The notes under the pieces are model-generated. The model searched no databases and was not told where the DNA came from. It was given only the letters and a program-made list of their open reading frames with translations. Shown one piece after another: positions 57,291-64,000 of a stretch of DNA of 64,000 nt. The position numbers and the translations under genes were made by a program. Every line of letters begins with the position of its first letter. Position 1 is the first letter of the stretch. The stretch comes from JAKAGZ01 sp963748105 (GTDB lineage: Bacteria > Bacteroidota > Ignavibacteria > Ignavibacteriales > Ignavibacteriaceae), in the NCBI GenBank assembly GCA_963748105.1, contig CAVVHP010000001.1, positions 1 to 64,000 of the forward strand, given 5' to 3'.

Positions 57291-57677
57291 GTGAAAGCAA
57301 AGAATACAAATTTGGAAAAAGATGAAGTTACTATCATAAGCACAGGCGTTAAAATTGAAGGAACAATGACCAGCAGTGGTAACGTCAGGGTGGATGGTAC
57401 GATTGAAGGTGATGTGAACGCTAGGGGAAATATTACCATTGGTGAACACGGCCAGATCAAAGGTCAGGTTGAAGCCGATAATGTTCTTGTTGGCGGAAAA
57501 ATTTTGGGTACAATAAATGCCAAAGAAAAATTAGTTCTTGAAGCAAATTCAGTACTTGAAGGAGATATTGTCACTAAAATCCTGGTCATTGCTCCAGGTG
57601 CTAAATTTGAAGGCAGTAGTAAAATGTTTAACAATGAGCAGGGACAGGCAGCACCTAGTGGAAAAAAGACTGAGTAA
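57291..57677 (+). CDS. bactofilin (polymer-forming cytoskeletal protein)
   Basis: A 128-aa bactofilin: a short basic tail then the beta-helix core with repeats of the DGTIEGDV and ARGNITIGEHGQIKGQV type, ending in a Gln/Ser/Lys-rich tail. The GTG at 57291 with the strong site aaaaggag eleven bases upstream is preferred to the TTG at 57273 that overlaps the peptidase stop. It forms filaments that can recruit the neighbouring M23 peptidase. Its stop overlaps the start of atpZ (TAATG). Confidence 0.92.
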   Translation: MKAKNTNLEKDEVTIISTGVKIEGTMTSSGNVRVDGTIEGDVNARGNITIGEHGQIKGQVEADNVLVGGKILGTINAKEKLVLEANSVLEGDIVTKILVIAPGAKFEGSSKMFNNEQGQAAPSGKKTE

Positions 57678-57925
57678 TGCTTAAAGACTTCTTTAATCTA
57701 AAAAATGATAATGATCTTGAAAAAGGCAAAAAATTTGAAGACCTGGGGAAATATCTCGGATTAGGATTGCAACTTGCCCTTACTGTTTTAGTCATGGTGT
57801 TTTTGGGGATCTGGCTGGATGAAAAGTTTAATACAAAGCCCTGGCTGATGGTAGTATGCTCTTTTCTGGGGATTTTTGCCGCTTTGTATTCGTTCATTAA
57901 AATGGTTCTCAAATCCAATAAATGA
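57677..57925 (+). CDS. atpZ: AtpZ/AtpI-type ATP synthase accessory protein
   Basis: An 82-aa two-helix membrane protein of the ATPase_gene1 family: LGKYLGLGLQLALTVLVMVFLGIW with the LDEKF turn, then a second helix. These proteins head atp operons and help ring assembly or metal supply. The ATG uses the last base of the bactofilin stop; the end overlaps the next gene by four bases. Confidence 0.85.
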   Translation: MLKDFFNLKNDNDLEKGKKFEDLGKYLGLGLQLALTVLVMVFLGIWLDEKFNTKPWLMVVCSFLGIFAALYSFIKMVLKSNK

Positions 57926-58299
57926 AAATATCCGAAATAAATCCATTTTATGCCATTTCACTCGTTATTATTTCGATAATTGGTGCATTACTTCTGAAGC
58001 AGGAAGGCATTATTTCGGCTGGTATACTTTCGGCTGTAATTTATGCTGGAGTTATTACAACTCTTAATTTCACCCTCGGTATGATTACCATCAAAACCGG
58101 ATTAAAAAAGTCACCTAAAGATTTCATGATTATATTTTTAGGAGGTATGGTTTTCAGGCTGTTTTTGATGGTAATCCTGGTTTTTATTTGTATAAAATTC
58201 TTGGAATTTAGCCGGAATAGTTATATATTTTTAATCCTCTTTTTTTACGTTTTTTACTTAATTATTGAGATTTTATACTTAAATACTAAAAAAAGTTAA
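57922..58299 (+). CDS. ATP synthase subunit I-like membrane protein
   Basis: A 125-aa protein with four membrane helices (about 8-27, 33-52, 68-95, 100-118) in the place of atpI between atpZ and atpB. AtpI-type proteins help build the c-ring. Sequence similarity alone is weak; position and topology carry the call. Confidence 0.72.
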   Translation: MKISEINPFYAISLVIISIIGALLLKQEGIISAGILSAVIYAGVITTLNFTLGMITIKTGLKKSPKDFMIIFLGGMVFRLFLMVILVFICIKFLEFSRNSYIFLILFFYVFYLIIEILYLNTKKS

Positions 58300-58308
58300 T
58301 AGCAATTT

Positions 58309-59151
58309 ATGTTTTATAATAGGGTTGGGGAAGCAGTAGCCGATACGGTCAAACAAACCGCTGGAAAATCTGACAGTGGATGGATCCTGCATCATGTAAT
58401 GGATTCAAATAGCATTAGTTTTGAACCTTTCGGTACTCTTCATTTACCTCGTCTTCAATTATTCGGGCTGGATATTTCTATTACCAAAGAAGTATTCTTT
58501 ATGTGGGTTGTAGCCCTTATTCTTATTGTGGTTGTTTATATTGGGGCCAGAAGGTACAAAAAATCACTGATTCCTCATGGGCTGTCAAACCTGATCGAAA
58601 TAATGATCTTGTTTGTTCGCGATGAAATAGTAAAACCTACAATCGGTAAAGGGTATGAGAAATACCTTCCTTATTTATTATCGACTTTCTTTTTCATATT
58701 GCTTAGCAATTTATTAGGACTTATTCCTTATGCCGTAACGGTAACGGGAAATATTGCCGTAACAGCAGCACTGGCTACCATCACTTTTATTGTGACCCAA
58801 TTCAGTGGTATTAAAAGTCACGGGGTGGTAAAATATTTTAAGGGTTTGGTTCCATCCGGTATGCCGGTAGCGATTTTACCGCTTATGGTGCTTGTAGAAA
58901 TACTCGGGTTATTTACGAAGCCATTTGCGCTTTGCATACGTCTTTTTGCAAATATGATTGCCGGTCACGTTGTGATACTTTCGTTGTTGGGATTGATTTT
59001 CATTTTGCAAACAGCCTGGGTTGCGCCTGTTTCAATTGGATTTACTTTGTTTATCGAACTGCTTGAATTACTGGTTGCACTGATTCAGGCCTATATTTTT
59101 ACGATATTGTCATCACTGTTTATCGGCATGGCAATTCATCAGGAACATTAA
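58309..59151 (+). CDS. atpB: F-type ATP synthase subunit a
   Basis: A 280-aa subunit that forms the proton half-channels. Membrane helices start near residue 65; the essential Arg211 lies in CIRLFANMIAGH, and ELLELLVALIQAYIFTIL ends the conserved part. An N-terminal extension of about 60 residues before the first helix is typical of this group. A good ribosome site for atpE follows. Confidence 0.95.
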   Translation: MFYNRVGEAVADTVKQTAGKSDSGWILHHVMDSNSISFEPFGTLHLPRLQLFGLDISITKEVFFMWVVALILIVVVYIGARRYKKSLIPHGLSNLIEIMILFVRDEIVKPTIGKGYEKYLPYLLSTFFFILLSNLLGLIPYAVTVTGNIAVTAALATITFIVTQFSGIKSHGVVKYFKGLVPSGMPVAILPLMVLVEILGLFTKPFALCIRLFANMIAGHVVILSLLGLIFILQTAWVAPVSIGFTLFIELLELLVALIQAYIFTILSSLFIGMAIHQEH

Positions 59152-59189
59152 TTTATTAACAACAAGAAATAAAACAGTAGGAGTAAAAA

Positions 59190-59411
59190 ATGGATTTAGC
59201 TTGGTTAGGCGCTGGTATAGGTGCCGGAATTGCAGTAATTGGTGCTGGTCTCGGAATTGGTAAACTTGCTGGTTCAGCTTTAGAAGCTATGGGTAGACAG
59301 CCAGAAGCAGCTGCACCTATAAGAACTGCTATGATTATTGCTGCAGCGTTGATTGAAGGTATTGCATTCTTCGCTCTCGTTATTTGTATTCTTTTAGCAG
59401 TAAAAGCTTAA
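59190..59411 (+). CDS. atpE: F-type ATP synthase subunit c
   Basis: A 73-aa hairpin of two helices. The ion-binding Glu56 sits in AALIEGIAFFALV and the polar loop GRQPEA is intact. The residue after Glu is Gly and the first helix lacks the Gln of sodium-type rings (GLGIGKLAG), so proton coupling is inferred. Strong ribosome site (aggag). Confidence 0.97.
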   Translation: MDLAWLGAGIGAGIAVIGAGLGIGKLAGSALEAMGRQPEAAAPIRTAMIIAAALIEGIAFFALVICILLAVKA

Positions 59412-59470
59412 AGTTTTATTTGCAGGCACTGTTGCCTGCATAATTTTTAATCTAACAGGAAAAAGAATTT

Positions 59471-60013
59471 ATGCTAACAGGTTTTAGTTTATCTGTACTT
59501 GCATTGGCTTCTGAAGGAGGCGGCAGTTTAATTGATGTTAATCCGGGACTGATTTTCTGGACTTTCATCACTTTTATTGTTCTGGCTGTAATCCTGAAAG
59601 TTATTGGCTGGAAACCTTTCCTGGCTGCTCTGGATCAAAGAGAGCTGGCTATAAAGGAAGCCCTGGAAAAAGCAGACAGGGCTCAGGAAGAAGCAAGAAA
59701 GGTACTTGATGAAAATAAGGCAAGTATCGCTCAGGCTGAAGAAGAATCTAAAAAAATCATCAATCAGAGCCGTGAATATGCTGAAAAAATGAAAGATCAG
59801 ATGATGCAGGATAGTAAGGAACAAGCTAAGAAAATTGTTGATGATGCTTCAAAGGAAATTGAAAGCAAAAAAGAAGCTGCATTTGAAGATTTGAAAAACC
59901 AGGTTGCTGAGATTGCGGTTCAGGCAGCAGAAAAGATTATGAGAGAAAATCTCGACAATGAAGCACAGAAAAAAATCGCAAATAAATTTATCGGCGAGAT
60001 AACAAAGAATTAG
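59471..60013 (+). CDS. atpF: F-type ATP synthase subunit b
   Basis: A 180-aa stator: one membrane helix (PGLIFWTFITFIVLAVILKVIGW, about 25-48) and a long charged helix with heptads to the end. Standard length. It sits between atpE and atpH; two bases separate it from atpH. Confidence 0.95.
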   Translation: MLTGFSLSVLALASEGGGSLIDVNPGLIFWTFITFIVLAVILKVIGWKPFLAALDQRELAIKEALEKADRAQEEARKVLDENKASIAQAEEESKKIINQSREYAEKMKDQMMQDSKEQAKKIVDDASKEIESKKEAAFEDLKNQVAEIAVQAAEKIMRENLDNEAQKKIANKFIGEITKN

Positions 60014-60015
60014 TT

Positions 60016-60570
60016 ATGAATGAATCAAAGGTCTCCGTAAGATATGCAAACTCCCTGTTGACCTCCGCAATTGAGAAAGGGAATCTCCAGGCGGTTGCGG
60101 CAGATATGGAACTAGTTTTCTCTTCGCTGCAGTCAAGCGAAGAACTGGCCAGGACACTTTCGAGCCCTGTTATCAAGCCACAGTTGAAATCTTCCATTAT
60201 GGAGGAAATCTTTAAGTCAAAAGTCTCAAAGGAAACAATGGACTTTCTGAAATTTGTGATTGAAAAAAACAGGGAAGAGCTCCTGGAAAGTATCGTAAAG
60301 AAATTTCTGGAATTAAGAGATCAGCATGAAGGTATTGTAAATGTAAATGTACAGTCAGCTGTTGAACTTAGCGATGAACAAAAGAAAAAGTTAAGGCAGA
60401 ATTTTGAAAAAGTTCTGAATAAGAAAATCAGGTTTAGCTTTGCTACAGATCCGGATGTAATCGGCGGGTTTGTTGCAAAAGTTGGTGATACGGTTTTTGA
60501 TGCATCGTTGAAGCATCAATTGGAAATTTTAAAGAAGCGCTTCCTGAAAGGCGGGGCTTCGTTAAATTAA
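60016..60570 (+). CDS. atpH: F-type ATP synthase subunit delta
   Basis: A 184-aa OSCP/delta subunit joining the stator to F1. VSVRYANSLLTSAIEKGNL starts the N-terminal helical domain, and the C-terminal part has the usual DPDVIGGFVAKVGDTVFDASLKHQL motif. Length is normal. atpA follows after 25 bases. Confidence 0.95.
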   Translation: MNESKVSVRYANSLLTSAIEKGNLQAVAADMELVFSSLQSSEELARTLSSPVIKPQLKSSIMEEIFKSKVSKETMDFLKFVIEKNREELLESIVKKFLELRDQHEGIVNVNVQSAVELSDEQKKKLRQNFEKVLNKKIRFSFATDPDVIGGFVAKVGDTVFDASLKHQLEILKKRFLKGGASLN

Positions 60571-60595
60571 ATAAGAATTTAAAAGGGATTAAATT

Positions 60596-62137
60596 ATGGC
60601 AGAAGTGAGACCGGATGAAATATCCGCAATACTAAGAAAACAATTATCTGGTTTTGAAAGTGAAACCGATATTTATGACGTCGGTACTGTCCTGCAGGTC
60701 GGTGATGGTATTGCGAGAGTTTACGGCCTTTCAAAAGTGATGATGAGTGAATTGGTTGAATTTCCAAATGATGTTTTTGGAATGGTTCTTAACCTTGATG
60801 AAGACAGCGTTGGCTGTGTACTATTTGGTGAATCTACAAAGATCAAAGAAGGGGACACGGTTAAAAGAACAAAGAGAGTTGCTTCAATGCCAGTCGGCGA
60901 TGCGATGCTTGGCCGGGTAATTACTCCTCTTGGTATTCCGGTAGATGGCAAAGGCGCGATTGATACAGAAAAGTTTTTGCCAATCGAAAGAAAGGCACTT
61001 GGCGTTATACAGAGACAGCCTGTTAAGGAACCTCTTCAGACAGGTATTGCGGCTATTGATGCTATGATTCCAATAGGACGAGGACAGAGAGAATTGATTA
61101 TTGGTGACAGACAGACAGGTAAAACAGCTGTTGCTGTTGATACTATCATTAATCAGAAAATTACGCATACTAAAGAAGCTAAGGAATTAGGCGTAAAACC
61201 AGTTTATTGTATTTACGTTGCCATAGGACAGAAAAGTTCTACTGTTGCGCAGGTTGTTGCAAAACTGCATGAACATGGTGCTATGGAATATACGACAGTT
61301 ATTGCGGCTACTGCAAATGAGCCTACACCGCTTCAGTTTATTGCTCCTTATGCAGGCGCTACACTCGGTGAATTTTTCCGCGATAACGGCAAACACGCGC
61401 TGGTAGTTTACGATGATCTTTCAAAACAGGCTGTTGCTTACAGAGAACTTTCACTTTTTTTAAGGAGACCTCCGGGCCGTGAAGCTTATCCTGGTGATGT
61501 ATTTTATCTCCATTCAAGACTTCTTGAGAGAGCATCTAAATTAAGTGATGATCTGGGTGGTGGAAGCCTAACCGCACTGCCGATTATTGAGACACAGCAG
61601 GGCGACGTTTCTGCGTACATCCCGACAAACGTAATTTCTATTACAGACGGTCAGATTTATCTTGAATCAAACCTGTTTAACGCAGGCGTAAGACCTGCTA
61701 TTAACGTTGGTATTTCGGTATCGCGTGTGGGAGGTAATGCTCAAATTAAAGCGATGAAAAAAGTTGCAGGAACATTGAAACTTGATCTCGCTCAGTACAG
61801 GGAACTTGAAGCATTTGCTAAATTCGGGTCCGATCTTGATGTTTCAACACAAAGAACTCTTTCTAAAGGAGCTAGGCTTGTTGAATTATTGAAACAGGGA
61901 CAGTATTCACCGGTACCGGTTGAAAGACAGGTAATAAGTATTTACCTGGGTACAAATGGATATCTTGATAATATAGCTGTTGGTGATGTAAAGAGATTTG
62001 AAAAAGAAGTACTCGAATTTTTCGAAGTTAAAAACAATAAAATATTTGATACAATAAAGAAAGAAAAACAACTCAGCGACGCTACAATTGCAGATATCAA
62101 AAAAGTTGCCGACGAGTTTATCGCAATATTTAAATAA
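60596..62137 (+). CDS. atpA: F-type ATP synthase subunit alpha
   Basis: A 513-aa non-catalytic nucleotide-binding subunit. The P-loop GDRQTGKT begins at about residue 170; the N-terminal beta barrel (GTVLQVGDGIARVYGL) and the signature PAINVGISVSRVGG are intact. Length is normal. atpG follows after 18 bases. Confidence 0.98.
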   Translation: MAEVRPDEISAILRKQLSGFESETDIYDVGTVLQVGDGIARVYGLSKVMMSELVEFPNDVFGMVLNLDEDSVGCVLFGESTKIKEGDTVKRTKRVASMPVGDAMLGRVITPLGIPVDGKGAIDTEKFLPIERKALGVIQRQPVKEPLQTGIAAIDAMIPIGRGQRELIIGDRQTGKTAVAVDTIINQKITHTKEAKELGVKPVYCIYVAIGQKSSTVAQVVAKLHEHGAMEYTTVIAATANEPTPLQFIAPYAGATLGEFFRDNGKHALVVYDDLSKQAVAYRELSLFLRRPPGREAYPGDVFYLHSRLLERASKLSDDLGGGSLTALPIIETQQGDVSAYIPTNVISITDGQIYLESNLFNAGVRPAINVGISVSRVGGNAQIKAMKKVAGTLKLDLAQYRELEAFAKFGSDLDVSTQRTLSKGARLVELLKQGQYSPVPVERQVISIYLGTNGYLDNIAVGDVKRFEKEVLEFFEVKNNKIFDTIKKEKQLSDATIADIKKVADEFIAIFK

Positions 62138-62155
62138 GATTTATTACCATATAAT

Positions 62156-63036
62156 ATGGCAACATTACGAGACATAAAAAACAGAATTACCGGTGTTCAG
62201 AACACACAGAAAATTACCAATGCAATGAAAATGGTTGCAGCGGCAAAACTTCGTCGTGCTCAGGAAAATGTGATAAATGCAAGGCCATATGTAAATAAAA
62301 TTGCAAAAATGCTTTCTCACCTGGTTACTGAAGAGGATAAAAACAATAATCCTTATATCGCACCAAGAAAGGTAGAAAACGCTGCTGTTGTTATTGTTAC
62401 TGCAGACAGGGGTCTTTGCGGAGCATTTAACACCAATATTATTAAAGAATCTGTTAGGTTTATAAATGAAGAATTAAATTCAGAAAATATTAAACCGCAT
62501 TTATTCTGTATAGGGAAAAAAGGGTACGATTATTTTAGTAAAAGAAATTATAATGTCGTTAGTAATAAGGTCGGTATATTTTCTTCACTTTCATACAGCT
62601 CAGTAAACAGTATTACTCAGGAACTGATTAAAGGATATCTGGAAGAAAGATATGATAAAGTTATAATCATATTTAATGAGTTTAAATCTATAATTAGCCA
62701 GAAAATAGTAATATAACCAGTTTTTGCCAGTACCCATTGAAGCAGAAACTGAAGAAGAAAATAAATCGATCAGACAATTATATCTATGAGCCGGATCAGA
62801 ATTACATTTTTAATTTCCTGTTGCCAAAACATTTAAAAGCCCAGGTATGGCGGGTATTGCTTGAATCAAACGCCGCTGAACTTGGTGCCAAGATGACAGC
62901 AATGGATAATGCGACAACTAATGCGAAAGAATTGATAAGAACATTAAAAATTAAATTTAATAAAGAAAGACAGGCCGCAATCACCAAGGAAATTCTCGAA
63001 ATTGTATCCGGTGCTAATGCGCTCCAGGAAGATTAA
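62156..63036 (+). pseudogene. atpG: F-type ATP synthase subunit gamma, two frameshifts
   Basis: The rotor shaft of F1. The first part (62156-62716) has ATLRDIKNRITGVQNTQKITNAM and TADRGLCGAFN, then stops early; NQFLPVPIEAETEEENKS goes on in a second frame from 62715, and DNYIYEPDQNYIF to the end (LESNAAELGAKMTAMDNATTNA) in a third. The breaks lie near 62714 and 62769. Removing one base at each gives 292 aa, the normal size, with a good protein throughout. Since gamma is normally essential and this is the only copy in view, sequence error is the leading explanation; true loss or recoding would be remarkable. Confidence 0.87.
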
Positions 63037-63098
63037 TATAAAGTCTGTTGAGCAGGCTTAATGCTTTTGAAATTTTGTTGAGGAAATTATAAGATCTG

Positions 63099-64000
63099 AT
63101 GTTAGAAGAATTATCTCTTAAACTTGAAACTACTTTAAAGAAAGTACGCGGACAAGGGAAGTTAACAGAAAAAAATATCTCTGATTCTTTAAGAGAAATT
63201 CGACGTGTTCTTTTAGATGCTGATGTAAATTATAAAGTTGCAAAGGAGTTTATTGAAAACGTTTCTTCCAAAGCACTCGGGAAGGAAGTCTTAAATTCAA
63301 TAACTCCGGGACAGTTAATCACAAAAATTATCCACGATGAACTTGTCACTTTGCTGGGCAGCAGTCAGAGTGAAATAAAATTAAGCGGATCAGGATTAAC
63401 TGTAATTTTAATTGTTGGCTTGCAGGGTTCTGGTAAAACTACTTTTAGCGGAAAACTTGCAAATCGATTAAAACAAAACAACAGAAAAGTTTTGTTGGCG
63501 GCTGCGGATATTTATCGTCCCGCAGCAATTGAACAATTAGAAACTTTAGGTAACCAGATAGAAGTTCCTGTCTTTTCACTAGACGAAAAAGATGCAAGGA
63601 AAGTCGCAAAGGAATCCCTAAAGTATGCAAAAGAAAAAAATCTTGATACGGTTATAATTGATACTGCCGGTCGTCTTCATGTAGACGAACAAATGATGAC
63701 CGAAGTAGCAGATATTAAAGAACTTGTGAATCCTAACGAAATTTTATTCGTTGTAGATTCTATGACCGGTCAGGATGCTGTAAATTCGGCAAAAGCATTT
63801 AATGAAACCGTAAATTATGACGGAATTGTTCTTTCTAAATTAGACGGCGATGCAAGAGGCGGAGCAGCACTTTCAATCAGGTCTGTTGTAGGGAAACCGA
63901 TTAAGTTTATCAGCAATGGTGAAAAACTTAATAACCTTGAGGTTTTCTTTCCGGACAGGCTTGCATCGAGAATTCTGGGTAAAGGCGACATAGTTTCGCT
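63099..64000 (+). CDS. ffh: signal recognition particle protein Ffh, N-terminal part (cut by window end)
   Basis: The SRP GTPase that delivers membrane proteins to the translocon. The window holds about 300 codons: the N domain (LSLKLETTLKKVRGQGKLTE), then the G domain with GLQGSGKTT from residue 107, AADIYRPAAIEQL, DTAGR, and SKLDGDARGGAALS. No break is seen to the end. The methionine-rich M domain lies outside. It follows atpG by 62 bases, in place of the atpD/atpC genes. Confidence 0.96.
   Translation, partial: MLEELSLKLETTLKKVRGQGKLTEKNISDSLREIRRVLLDADVNYKVAKEFIENVSSKALGKEVLNSITPGQLITKIIHDELVTLLGSSQSEIKLSGSGLTVILIVGLQGSGKTTFSGKLANRLKQNNRKVLLAAADIYRPAAIEQLETLGNQIEVPVFSLDEKDARKVAKESLKYAKEKNLDTVIIDTAGRLHVDEQMMTEVADIKELVNPNEILFVVDSMTGQDAVNSAKAFNETVNYDGIVLSKLDGDARGGAALSIRSVVGKPIKFISNGEKLNNLEVFFPDRLASRILGKGDIVS

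Overview
The window reads as chromosome of a low-GC Gram-negative bacterium of the Bacteroidota/Chlorobiota side of the tree, most likely an Ignavibacteria-type lineage. The reasons are a ccoN-ccoO gene fusion, an atp operon of the order atpZ-I-B-E-F-H-A-G without atpD and atpC, a GWxTD-domain protein, a bactofilin beside an M23 peptidase, and AT-rich short spacers with frequent TTG/GTG starts. The taxon is inferred from gene content; no taxonomic marker was compared.

Layout. 1-1870: 3' part of a 23S rRNA gene, 5S rRNA and terminator. 1905-5558: a Tat-exported amidase (minus strand), then a lipoprotein/coiled-coil membrane pair of unknown role. 5817-14312: a complete cbb3 cytochrome oxidase island: copper pump ccoI, ccoS, fused ccoN/O, ccoP with a ccoQ-like head, ccoG, ccoH and a SafE-like membrane protein. 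14330-16299: an accessory patch with a carboxypeptidase-regulatory-domain protein, a decayed second copy of the 3' end of the SafE-like gene, and a wHTH-HATPase-STAS-like regulator bracketed by two copies of a 46-47 bp repeat. 16390-26422: housekeeping and metabolism (M48 protease, two membrane proteins, penicillin acylase family enzyme, metF, a dehydrogenase/aldolase pair, ddl, divIC-like, rarA). 26425-28262, minus strand: a promoter, a structured leader with a terminator, a DUF3098-like membrane protein, a solitary EutN/CcmL microcompartment vertex protein and dprA.

28894-43624 is an exopolysaccharide/O-antigen locus: Wzz, an O-antigen ligase/polymerase, a Wzx flippase, eight glycosyltransferase genes (two of them frameshifted), a phosphoglycosyl transferase (frameshifted), and a GT2 protein fused to a gutted phosphoglycosyl transferase. 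43631-57276 mixes lipid and envelope genes (accA, thioesterase, second flippase, enoyl reductase-like SDR, lipid A-type acyltransferase, heptosyltransferase, M23 peptidase) with dut, dnaE, trxA and tsaC. 57291-63036 is bactofilin followed by the F-type ATP synthase operon, in which atpG carries two frameshifts. 63099 to the end is the start of ffh.

Points for a second look: the repeat-bracketed regulator whose upstream repeats overlap its own predicted promoter; the leader RNA in front of the EutN-dprA cluster; the SafE-like gene remnant; and nine single-base frame lesions in only four genes, one of them the normally essential atpG. No tRNA, CRISPR array, transposase or integrase gene was seen.
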